The notes under the pieces are model-generated. The model was not told the origin of the DNA and made no database searches. It worked only from the letters and a program-made list of their open reading frames with translations. The translations under genes and the position numbers were made by a program. A stretch of 12,682 bases of DNA. Origin: Kiritimatiellia bacterium (GTDB lineage Bacteria > Verrucomicrobiota > Kiritimatiellia > RFP12 > UBA1067). Position 1 is the first letter of the stretch. The number at the start of each line of letters is the position of its first letter. The DNA lies in contig JAEDMC010000076.1 in the NCBI GenBank assembly GCA_016303225.1, forward strand, positions 1 to 12,682. Direction: 5' to 3'. Positions 6,503 through 12,682 of this stretch are shown one piece after another.

Positions 6503-8968
6503 ATGAAAACAAGGGACATGCTGTCGGCGGCGCTTGCACTTGTTGCAGGCGCCGTTTTGGCCGCGAAGGAGCCTTCCGCGCGATTGGGAACGGATGCAGC
6601 CGTGCGGCTTGACGGGGACGATGCACGGCTGATGTTCGTGCTGTTCACGGGGGCGGACAGCCGGCATTGCCTCGAGACGCTGAACGAGAAGGCGGAGAAG
6701 GTGGCGTCGGACCGTTCCGTCACCTATCGGTTTGTCCGCTCGTCGCGTCATGTGGTCGGTTCGGGACGCGCCCTCCTGAAGGAGGCCGGCAAGGGCGTGT
6801 CCATCGCCCACGAGTTCACGGCGCATGCGGAATTGAAGAGCGAAACGCCCGGCTTCATCCTCAAGTTGCGCGCGTCGGCGTTCGCCGGTGCGGCGTGGAC
6901 GGCGGACGGGAAGCCGGGCCTCATTCCGGCCAAGCCCGAACACACGACCGTCGCTGAAGGCGAGACGAAGACCTTTACGGTCACGTTCCCCGGCGGACGG
7001 AAATGGACGGTGACGTTTCCGAAGAAAATCAAGTACGCGGTCCTGGACACGCGTCGTCAGGAGTTCGACGAAATCGAATGCTGCTTCTACTGCGGGCCCA
7101 AGCTGAAGCTGCCGTCCGGCAAGGGCGGCGCGATCGCCTGCGAGCTGACGGCGTCCGACGGCAAGGTCAAGCCTGGAATCCGCGATTTCCACGGCATCGG
7201 TACTGGTGCGGGTTGGGTTGCCCTTGACGTGGCGCCCGGAATCCGTCCGGCCTCGGCGCTGGATTTCACGCGCGCGCCGTTCCGCAAGGCTCCTGCCGGA
7301 ACCGACGGACGCCTCCTGACGACGACGAACGGCGAGTTCAGGTTCTCCCGCTCCATGGACGTGTCGCGGCGCTTTTTCGGATGCCGGGCGGGAACAGACG
7401 AGCTGTTTACGGACAAGCAGTCCGCAACAGCCTACACGAAGAGTCTGGCGGCGCTTGGCTACAATGCGATCCGGATGACGCGGTTCGATTCTCGCCTGAC
7501 GAGCGAGGGACCGAGGGGCCTGCAATGCAATCCCGAGCAGGTCAAGCAGTTCGACCAGCTTGTCGCGGGAGCGGCGCGCGACGGATTGTACTCGTTTTTC
7601 GACATCATGTGCCGCCGCGACTTCCGCTGGAGCGAGTTTGGCATTGCCGCGCCGGGGGGCGAACCGCCTTCGACGGACCTGTGTTCGGCGCTGTGTCTGT
7701 GCGACGACCGCGCGTTGGAAGCCTGGAAGCGCCTGGCGACGACGGTCTACGGACGGAAGAACAAGATTGCGCTGCGGACTTATCCCGAAGATGCCGCGGT
7801 TCCCGTCGTTTCCGCGCTTGCGGACGGTTCGGCCTTCGGTGACTGGGGAACGTTGCGTACGTTGCCGTTTATGCGGGACAAGTACGGGGCATGGCTTGCG
7901 GACCAGCGGAAGGAAAATCCCGATTTCATGTCCGGCGCAGTCTGCGAGAAGGACGCGTTTGGCGAACTGTCAATTTACGATCAGCGGGCGGCGTCCATCC
8001 GTCGGTTCCTGGCCGAGTGCGAGACCAATGCCGTGGCGAGGATGAAGGGGCATCTCGTTTCGCTGAAGTCCAAGGCGCTTTTGGGCGCGACGCTCGGGCA
8101 TCTGCATTTCCGCGACGTTGCCCCAATCCGTCTGGCGGCCGGTGATTTCTCCACTGCGGCGTTTTCCTTCGATCCGCCGCGGCGTCTGGGCGAGAAATGG
8201 ACGGCTCCGTATCGCATTGACAATCTCAATCCGCTGCTGAAGGGTTCTCCCGTGTCCTCTGCGGTGGCCTGGCACGAGCGTTCCGACCGTCCGATGTGCG
8301 TCACGTCCTGGCTGGCGCCGGGTCCGTCGGGCTGGCGGGCGGTGTCCGGACTGCTGGTCGGCGCCTGGGCGGCAAAACATGGCTGGGACGCCGTCCTGCG
8401 TGACGGCGATCCGCTGGACGATCCGTTTGCGGCGGCGGCCGAGCGTGCGGTCTTTGCGCTCTATGCCCGCGGCGACTTTGCGAAGGATGCTCCCGCGGAT
8501 GCACTGATGATCGATAAGGGCGCGCTGACGGTCAAGACGCCGCGGACGGCGGGTGGCTTTTCGCCGGAGGCGGAGGGGCGCATTGTCGCGGCGCCCTTTG
8601 CGGCGACGCTGAAGGGCGCCAAGGCCGCGGTCTGGGTCAGTTCGCTCACCGAGGCGCCCATTGCCTCGTCCAAACGGCTGCTGCTGACGCATTTGACGGA
8701 ATCGCAGCGGGCAGGGACGCTGTTTGCAGACTCTCGGGCAGACCTGATGCTGCGTCGGGGATCGGGTCCGTGGGTCTTGCGCGACGGGTCCGCGCAGATC
8801 GAACTGGCGGTCGAGAAGCCGTCTGCCTTCAGGGTTTACGCTCTTGCGACCGACGGCACGCGGGCGGCGAAGATCCCGACTGATCTGAAGGACGGCGTGC
8901 TGACGTTCACGGCTTGTGTGCGCGGACAGAAAAACGCGCAGTACGTCTACGAAATCACCCGTGAGTGA
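6503..8968 (+). CDS. Large secreted glycoside-hydrolase-like protein, catalytic residues apparently lost
   Basis: This 821-residue protein has a signal peptide (residues 1-20, cleavage VLA|AKEP). An N-terminal beta-rich part (about 30-270) precedes a TIM-barrel-like region from about 288: FFGCRAGTDELFTD, then LAALGYNAIRMTRFDSRLT, then AARDGLYSFFDIM. This pattern is seen in large clan GH-A-like glycoside hydrolases of Lentisphaerota and Verrucomicrobiota. The C-terminal segment RLLLTHLTESQRAGTLFAD (725-743) and following beta strands also fit that group. Where those proteins usually have an Asn-Glu acid/base, this one reads SALADGS (437-443), and where a 'TEW' nucleophile is expected it has VTSW (600-603). 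It may therefore bind rather than cleave glycans, or use other residues. The assignment rests on remembered family patterns. Translation is predicted to be leaderless. It is transcribed separately from the transporter. Confidence 0.6.
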   Translation: MKTRDMLSAALALVAGAVLAAKEPSARLGTDAAVRLDGDDARLMFVLFTGADSRHCLETLNEKAEKVASDRSVTYRFVRSSRHVVGSGRALLKEAGKGVSIAHEFTAHAELKSETPGFILKLRASAFAGAAWTADGKPGLIPAKPEHTTVAEGETKTFTVTFPGGRKWTVTFPKKIKYAVLDTRRQEFDEIECCFYCGPKLKLPSGKGGAIACELTASDGKVKPGIRDFHGIGTGAGWVALDVAPGIRPASALDFTRAPFRKAPAGTDGRLLTTTNGEFRFSRSMDVSRRFFGCRAGTDELFTDKQSATAYTKSLAALGYNAIRMTRFDSRLTSEGPRGLQCNPEQVKQFDQLVAGAARDGLYSFFDIMCRRDFRWSEFGIAAPGGEPPSTDLCSALCLCDDRALEAWKRLATTVYGRKNKIALRTYPEDAAVPVVSALADGSAFGDWGTLRTLPFMRDKYGAWLADQRKENPDFMSGAVCEKDAFGELSIYDQRAASIRRFLAECETNAVARMKGHLVSLKSKALLGATLGHLHFRDVAPIRLAAGDFSTAAFSFDPPRRLGEKWTAPYRIDNLNPLLKGSPVSSAVAWHERSDRPMCVTSWLAPGPSGWRAVSGLLVGAWAAKHGWDAVLRDGDPLDDPFAAAAERAVFALYARGDFAKDAPADALMIDKGALTVKTPRTAGGFSPEAEGRIVAAPFAATLKGAKAAVWVSSLTEAPIASSKRLLLTHLTESQRAGTLFADSRADLMLRRGSGPWVLRDGSAQIELAVEKPSAFRVYALATDGTRAAKIPTDLKDGVLTFTACVRGQKNAQYVYEITRE

Positions 8969-8976
8969 TAATCTTT

Positions 8977-8985
8977 TGGTATAAT
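8977..8985 (+). promoter_or_regulatory. Extended -10 promoter of etfBA giving a leaderless mRNA
   Basis: TGG plus a perfect TATAAT (8980-8985) sits exactly 6 nt before the ATG at 8992, the same layout as at 6488-6505. The predicted transcription start coincides with the start codon. No ribosome binding site separates them, and the expected -35 position (8957-8962) holds ACCCGT, which is not a -35 box. It starts 9 nt after the stop codon of the preceding gene. Confidence 0.7.
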
Positions 8986-8991
8986 ACAACC

Positions 8992-9789
8992 ATGAAATCG
9001 TATAATTGCGTTGTCTGCATCAAACAGGTGCCGGACACGAAGAGGGTGACTGGTGAGGCCATGAAGGCCGACGGCACCATCAATCGTGCCGCATTGCCTG
9101 CCATTTTCAATCCGGAAGACCGGAATGCTCTTGAGGCCGCCCTGTGGGTGAAGGAGACTTACGGCGGCACGGTGACCGTCATCACGATGGGGCTCCCGGC
9201 GGCGAAGACCATTTTGCGTGAGGCCCTGATGTGCGGGGCGGATCGCGCCGTCCTCGTCACTGACCGCAAGGCGGCCGGTTCGGACACGCTTGCGACGAGC
9301 TACATTCTCTCCCAGGCGGTGAAGCGGTTCAATCCGGACCTCGTCTTCTGCGGACGCCAGGCCATCGACGGCGACACGGCCCAGGTCGGTCCGCAGATCG
9401 GCGAAAAGCTCGACTGCGCGGTCGTCACGTACCTCGAGAAGCTGGAGATGGACGGTGATTTCGCCATCGCGACGCGCGACATCGGTACGGGCGTCGAAAC
9501 CTGCCGCGCAAAGCTTCCGGCGCTTTTTACGGTCACCGAGAAGTTCGGCGAGCTCAGGCCGTTCCAGATGCGGCGCGTGATGAAGTACAAGAACGCTGAG
9601 CCGGAGATCCTCTCGTGCGACGACATCGGCGCCGAGGCTGATCGCTGCGGCTTTGCCGGTTCGCCGACTTGCGTCAACGCGATTGAGAGCGTCGTCCTTG
9701 CCGGCGGCGCGTTCAAGGAAGTCGCCGCGACGGACGAGGGCATACAGGGACTTGTCAAGGAGTTAATCGATGAGCACACAATCGGGTGA
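8992..9789 (+). CDS. etfB: Electron transfer flavoprotein beta subunit
   Basis: This 265-residue protein is a full-length EtfB. It begins NCVVCIKQVPDT, typical of the family, and has the conserved nucleotide-binding segment CGRQAIDGDTAQVGPQIGE (120-138). The block EALMCGADRAVLVTDRKAAGSDTLATS (77-103) resembles EtfB of anaerobes that carry out flavin-based electron bifurcation ('REAL..G.D.A.L..DR...G.DT.ATS'), an inference from pattern. With EtfA it forms a soluble heterodimer that passes electrons between NADH, ferredoxin or quinone pools and an acyl-CoA dehydrogenase-type partner. No such partner is encoded in this window. The ATG at 8992 is chosen because the upstream in-frame GTG (8965) would place the first nine codons within and before the promoter -10 box. 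The end overlaps etfA by 20 nt. Confidence 0.95.
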   Translation: MKSYNCVVCIKQVPDTKRVTGEAMKADGTINRAALPAIFNPEDRNALEAALWVKETYGGTVTVITMGLPAAKTILREALMCGADRAVLVTDRKAAGSDTLATSYILSQAVKRFNPDLVFCGRQAIDGDTAQVGPQIGEKLDCAVVTYLEKLEMDGDFAIATRDIGTGVETCRAKLPALFTVTEKFGELRPFQMRRVMKYKNAEPEILSCDDIGAEADRCGFAGSPTCVNAIESVVLAGGAFKEVAATDEGIQGLVKELIDEHTIG

Positions 9790-10798
9790 AGTCTGGGTTT
9801 TCGCCGAGCAGGAAGGCGGCAAGCTCTCTGGAATTGCGTTCGAGCTTCTCGGCAAGGCACGGGAGCTGGCGGACAAGCTGGGCGTCAAGGTTGGCGCCGT
9901 GCTGATGGGTTCGGGCGTCGAGGCGCTCGCAAAAGAGCTTTTCGCCGGCGGGGCGGACGTCGTGCATCTCATTGACGATCCGGCGCTCAAGGTCTTCCGC
10001 AACAAGGCGTATCGCCACGCGCTCGTCGAGCTGGTGAAGGAATGCTCGCCGCAGATCGTGATCTTCGGTGCGACGCACATGGGCCGCGACCTCGGTCCGT
10101 CCGTCGCCTCGGCGCTTCGCTGCGGGCTCACCGCGGATTGCACCGACCTGCAGATCGGCGACTTCACGGACAAGAAGACCGGCGAGGAGTTCCACAACGT
10201 CCTCCATCAGATCCGTCCGGCCTTTGGCGGCAACATCATCGCGACGATTGTCAACGCCCGCCACTGGCCGCAGATGGCAACGGTGCGCGAAGGGGTCATG
10301 AAGCCGCTTGAAAAGGGATCAGGGATCAGGGATCAGGGATCAGTGTTGAAACACGACTCCCATCTCGATGGGGTCGAGATTCCGACGGAAGTCATTGATA
10401 TCGTCCGCAAGGTCTCGACGGTGAACCTGAAGGGTTCGCGCATCATCGTCGCCGGCGGCGCGGGCGTTGGGTCGAAGGAGAACTTCAAGCTTCTCCACGA
10501 GCTCGCGGCGGTGCTCGGCGGCGCAGTCGGCGGATCGCGCGCGGCGGTGGACCTCGGCTACTGCGAACACGAACGGCAGATCGGCCAGACGGGCGTGACG
10601 GTCCGTCCGGCGCTGATGATCAGCTGCGGCATCTCCGGTGCGGTGCAGCACCTCGCCGGCATGCAGGACTCGCAGAAGATCATCGCCATCAACACCGACA
10701 AGGACGCGCCGATCTTCAAGGTCGCACACTACGGCATCGTCGGCGACCTCAATGTCGTCATCCCGAAGCTCATCAAGGCAATCAAGAGCAAGGGTTGA
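9770..10798 (+). CDS. etfA: Electron transfer flavoprotein alpha subunit
   Basis: This 342-residue protein has the two EtfA parts. The N-terminal domain I (about 1-180) contains VWVFAEQEGGKLSGIAFELLG and PQIVIFGATHMGRDLGPSVAS. The C-terminal FAD-binding domain II (about 222-342) contains VAGGAGVGSKENF, GSRAAVDLGY (255-264), RQIGQTG (269-275), SGAVQH (289-294) and AINTDKDAPIF (306-316). The linker between them (about 182-201) is encoded in part by four 7-bp tandem repeats. Domain II binds FAD in the EtfAB heterodimer. AAGGAG (9757-9762) lies 7 nt before the ATG. The 20-nt overlap with etfB indicates coupled translation. The family usually lacks this exact linker sequence, so the insert is probably tolerated because it lies between domains. 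A strong terminator follows. Confidence 0.95.
   Translation: MSTQSGEVWVFAEQEGGKLSGIAFELLGKARELADKLGVKVGAVLMGSGVEALAKELFAGGADVVHLIDDPALKVFRNKAYRHALVELVKECSPQIVIFGATHMGRDLGPSVASALRCGLTADCTDLQIGDFTDKKTGEEFHNVLHQIRPAFGGNIIATIVNARHWPQMATVREGVMKPLEKGSGIRDQGSVLKHDSHLDGVEIPTEVIDIVRKVSTVNLKGSRIIVAGGAGVGSKENFKLLHELAAVLGGAVGGSRAAVDLGYCEHERQIGQTGVTVRPALMISCGISGAVQHLAGMQDSQKIIAINTDKDAPIFKVAHYGIVGDLNVVIPKLIKAIKSKG
10315..10342 (+). repeat. Four tandem copies of GGGATCA within etfA
   Basis: Four perfect, uninterrupted copies of the heptamer GGGATCA occupy 10315-10342 inside etfA, encoding about residues 182-191 (KGSGIRDQGS). Seven is not a multiple of three, so gain or loss of one copy would shift the reading frame before the FAD-binding domain. 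Each copy also contains a GATC site. Confidence 0.97.
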
Positions 10799-10818
10799 GT
10801 CGGCAGATAGGACAAGAT

Positions 10819-10855
10819 GTTGGCGCGGGGTGTCCGACACCTCGCGCCAACTTTT
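10819..10855 (+). terminator. Intrinsic terminator after etfBA
   Basis: A 15-bp stem with 3-nt loop: GTTGGCGCGGGGTGT (10819-10833), loop CCG, and ACACCTCGCGCCAAC (10837-10851). Pairing is complete apart from one G-T wobble. Four T residues follow (10852-10855). The hairpin begins 20 nt after the etfA stop. The T-run is short and leads straight into a possible promoter element. Confidence 0.85.
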
Positions 10856-10863
10856 GATATACT
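10855..10863 (+). promoter_or_regulatory. Possible extended -10 promoter overlapping the terminator tail
   Basis: TGATATACT (-10 box TATACT at 10858-10863) is identical to the extended -10 element upstream of the transporter operon at 2163-2171. Its first T is the last T of the terminator run. The -35 position would fall inside the hairpin and has no good match. A transcript would start near 10870 and read into the damaged gene at 10933. Confidence 0.4.
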
Positions 10864-10932
10864 ATCTGTTGTCTTGAAACCCCGACTTCGGGCGGGCGAG
10901 TAGGGGCCATAGGTTGGGAACTGACCGCAGTT

Positions 10933-12312
10933 GTGTTTTGGATATTTATTTTGATTCGAGAAGAGGTTGCGAAGAGCGACATTTATCTTGGTCTCATCGG
11001 TCGTGAGTATGGCTTTGAGGATGCCGTCGGCGTGTCTCCAACCGAGCGAGAATACGATTGCGCCGGAGAACACAACAAGCCACGTTTCGTGTTTGTGAAG
11101 AAATTGGATGTGCGTACGCCCAAGGAGCAGCGTTTCTTGGAGAAGGTCGAATCCGAAAGGGTACGCAAGACATTCCCCAACCTGAAGAGCTTGAAGGAAG
11201 CCGTGGCGGCGACCTTGGTCCGCTTCCTTGAAGAGCACAGGAAGATCCAGACGGGGCCGTTTGACAGTTCGGTGTGTGAGGGGGCTTCGCTCAAGGATCT
11301 TTCAACGGTTAAGATGCGCGATTTCATTCGCGTGGCAAGGGAGCGACGCGGCTTCAAATTGCCGGTTTCAACTTCTGCAAAGGATTTGCTGGCGCATCTT
11401 GATCTCATGCGTGAAGACGGGCGTCTTACGAATGCGGCTGTTCTTCTTTTCGGGAAGAAGCCCCAGCGGTATTTCATCAACTCCGAGGTCAAGTGCGCTT
11501 GGTTCTATGGAACTCGCGTTGAAAAGCCAATGGCGGACCACCAGATCTACCAAGGAGATGTCTTTCAGCTGGCAGATCAGGCGAGAGATTTCGTGATGTC
11601 GCATATTTCGCGCGAAATCGGTCGCCACAACGGACCGGATGGTTCCGCTCCGACTCGTTACGAACTTCCGCTGGACGCGGTATTTGAACTCATTGTCAAT
11701 GCCATTTGCCATCGGGACTACACGAGTCACGAAAGCGTACAGGTCATGCTTTTCAGCGACCGGCTTGAAATCTGGAATGCCGGATCGCTGCCGCGCGGCT
11801 GGACGGTCAAGAATCTCTTCAGACCGCATACGTCGCTTCCGCCGAACGAGCTCTTGGCGAAGCCGATGTACCTCAAAGGATACATCGAAAAGACAGGCAC
11901 TGGTACGGGCGATGTGATTGACTATTGCCGCCAATGGAATCTTCCGCCTCCGGAGTTTGTCGAGGAAGCCGACTTCCGCGTCATCTTGCGTCGTAGGACT
12001 ACGACGGAAACTACGATAGAAACTACGATAGAAACTACGGAAGAAAATGCCCTGCGGACTGCGGGAAGGGCCGCGAGAAAGACTGCTATCGACACTGTGA
12101 TAGAAAAAGCCGGTCTCATAGGTGGCGCTGCGAGGGTTTTGGAGACGGCGCTTCTGAATCCTCACGATTCGATTGATCAGATGGCGAAGAAACTCGGCAT
12201 GACGAGAGACGGGGTGTTTTATCACATCAAGAATTTGCGGGCCATTGTAGGGCTTCAGCATATCGGTCCGTCGAAGAAGGGTGTGTGGACACTTAAATCT
12301 TACAACGTATGA
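10933..12312 (+). CDS. DUF4062 / GHKL ATP-binding regulator-like protein, N-terminally truncated
   Basis: The 459-residue frame starts in the middle of a DUF4062 domain: EEVAKSDIYLGLIGREYG (10-27) and SPTEREYDCA are its conserved later part, but the first 50-60 residues normal for the family are missing. The rest is complete: VCEGASLKDLS (114-124), TNAAVLLFGKKPQRYF (166-181), and a GHKL ATP-binding fold with N-box ELIVNAICHRDYTSH (252-266), SDRLEIWNAGSLPRG (275-289) and the glycine loop KTGTGTGD (320-327), as in HATPase_c_4 (COG2865) proteins. A Thr/Glu-rich repeat linker (356-371) leads to a C-terminal winged-helix-like domain (about 402-459). The GTG at 10933 has no ribosome binding site; TTG 10951 is an alternative. 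Upstream in-frame sequence does not restore the domain. Such proteins occur near defence genes, as here. It may be a pseudogene or a shortened working protein. Confidence 0.75.
   Translation: MFWIFILIREEVAKSDIYLGLIGREYGFEDAVGVSPTEREYDCAGEHNKPRFVFVKKLDVRTPKEQRFLEKVESERVRKTFPNLKSLKEAVAATLVRFLEEHRKIQTGPFDSSVCEGASLKDLSTVKMRDFIRVARERRGFKLPVSTSAKDLLAHLDLMREDGRLTNAAVLLFGKKPQRYFINSEVKCAWFYGTRVEKPMADHQIYQGDVFQLADQARDFVMSHISREIGRHNGPDGSAPTRYELPLDAVFELIVNAICHRDYTSHESVQVMLFSDRLEIWNAGSLPRGWTVKNLFRPHTSLPPNELLAKPMYLKGYIEKTGTGTGDVIDYCRQWNLPPPEFVEEADFRVILRRRTTTETTIETTIETTEENALRTAGRAARKTAIDTVIEKAGLIGGAARVLETALLNPHDSIDQMAKKLGMTRDGVFYHIKNLRAIVGLQHIGPSKKGVWTLKSYNV
11998..12045 (+). repeat. In-frame 12-bp repeats encoding a TT(I/T)E linker
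   Basis: Four 12-bp units of the form ACTACGATAGAA, the first and last with substitutions, encode TTTE-TTIE-TTIE-TTEE. The unit length is a multiple of three, so copy-number change keeps the frame. The repeat separates the ATP-binding domain from the C-terminal winged helix. Similar 'TTQ'-type repeat linkers are familiar in this protein group. Confidence 0.9.
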
Positions 12313-12338
12313 ATTTCAATCGTCAACAACCAAAACAC

Positions 12339-12345
12339 AAGGAGG
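12339..12345 (+). promoter_or_regulatory. Strong Shine-Dalgarno sequence without a standard start codon
   Basis: AAGGAGG is the strongest type of ribosome binding site and lies 27-33 nt after the stop of the preceding gene. Codons of the downstream frame within a usable distance are CTG (12347, only 1 nt away) and ATA (12356, 10 nt away); there is no ATG, GTG or TTG there. Confidence 0.6.
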
Positions 12346-12355
12346 TCTGCCAGAC

Positions 12356-12682
12356 ATAGACGATAGCGGTGGGCTGAGCGGCCCATTGAAACTGATTTTG
12401 CGTAACTGCAATGCCGTGTATGAAGCGGCGATGAAGATGGATGAGCGGCTTCTCAAATTGTTGTATGCAAATGCGGCAACCAAGAATGCGTTCTTCAAGA
12501 AGGTAGGGGAGATTGCGGTCTTTGATAAGCAGGGATTTGGCTGGACGGTGAGCAATGAAGAGATCTTAAAGGGATCGTACACTCGGTTCCGCAACAAGAT
12601 CGGCTTGGCGACACGCGAGGGTGATTTTACGAGTGTGCGTCTCGTGCCGGTGAATGACGACTTTGACGAAATAAAGTTGACG
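12356..12682 (+). CDS. Type III restriction-modification Mod-like DNA methyltransferase, 5' part
   Basis: The frame is open from 12251 to the window edge and coding from about 12356. It encodes GGLSGPLKLILRNCNAVYEA, MDERLLKLLYANAATKNAFF, AVFDKQGFGWTVSNEEIL and SYTRFRNKIGLATREGDF, which resemble the N-terminal region of Mod methyltransferases of type III restriction systems ('..F...I....VF....F.W......L.DSYT.FKNKIGL'). The catalytic motifs (DPPY and the AdoMet motif) would lie beyond the window, so activity cannot be judged. The last residues before the edge (RLVPVNDDFDEIKLT) do not match the pattern I expect there, so a divergent type or damage is possible. The start is unclear: ATA 12356 is best placed relative to AAGGAGG, GTG 12281 would overlap the previous gene, and the first ATG (12430) would cut into conserved sequence. 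Confidence 0.6.
   Translation, partial: MDDSGGLSGPLKLILRNCNAVYEAAMKMDERLLKLLYANAATKNAFFKKVGEIAVFDKQGFGWTVSNEEILKGSYTRFRNKIGLATREGDFTSVRLVPVNDDFDEIKLT

Noticed and set aside
8965..8991. Upstream GTG start for etfB adding nine residues
   Set aside because: It would make the -10 box part of the coding sequence and adds IIFWYNTT, which is not seen at EtfB N-termini; the ATG at 8992 begins the conserved sequence.
10315..10342. CRISPR-like repeat array
   Set aside because: The repeats are 7 bp with no spacers, so this is a simple tandem repeat.
10864..10932. Possible structured RNA between the etf terminator and the DUF4062 gene
   Set aside because: Only a short CCCG-ACTT-CGGG hairpin is visible; nothing matches a known RNA class by eye, and no compensating long-range pairing was found.

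Overview
The window looks like chromosome of an anaerobic, GC-rich bacterium, probably of the Planctomycetes-Verrucomicrobia-Chlamydiae group (Kiritimatiellota, Lentisphaerota or Verrucomicrobiota). This is an inference from gene content: a GldA / fused GldF-GldG / DUF4340 transporter operon, a large secreted protein resembling TIM-barrel glycoside hydrolases, and an anaerobe-style EtfBA pair. No rRNA or marker gene is present to confirm it. No tRNA, rRNA, CRISPR array or complete insertion sequence was found.

Left accessory segment (1-2077). A Phd/YefM antitoxin and Txe/YoeB toxin pair has its own near-consensus promoter. It is followed at once by a frameshifted, 5'-truncated remnant of an ATPase of the DUF4143 type, then by an unrecognised secreted protein with 15 cysteines and a possibly BamE-like C-terminus.

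Central core segment (2163-6484). An extended -10 promoter drives three tightly packed genes: an ABC ATPase, an 860-residue fusion of ABC permease and GldG-type auxiliary domain, and a membrane-anchored DUF4340 protein. Together they look like one exporter or gliding-type transport machine.

Metabolic and secreted segment (6488-10855). The glycoside-hydrolase-like gene and etfB each sit exactly 6 nt downstream of the same motif, TGGTATAAT, so both mRNAs are predicted to be leaderless. etfB overlaps etfA. The etfA gene carries four perfect tandem copies of a 7-bp repeat at its interdomain linker. A strong intrinsic terminator closes the unit.

Right accessory segment (10855-12682). Its base composition is less GC-rich. 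It holds a DUF4062 / GHKL-ATPase regulator-like protein that has lost its N-terminus, and the start of what looks like a type III restriction-modification Mod methyltransferase. The latter has a strong Shine-Dalgarno sequence but no ordinary start codon at the expected spacing. This suggests the edge of a defence island.

The points most worth a second look are the paired leaderless promoters, the slippage-prone heptamer in etfA, the apparent loss of catalytic glutamates in the glycoside-hydrolase-like protein, and the damaged or oddly started genes at the right end.
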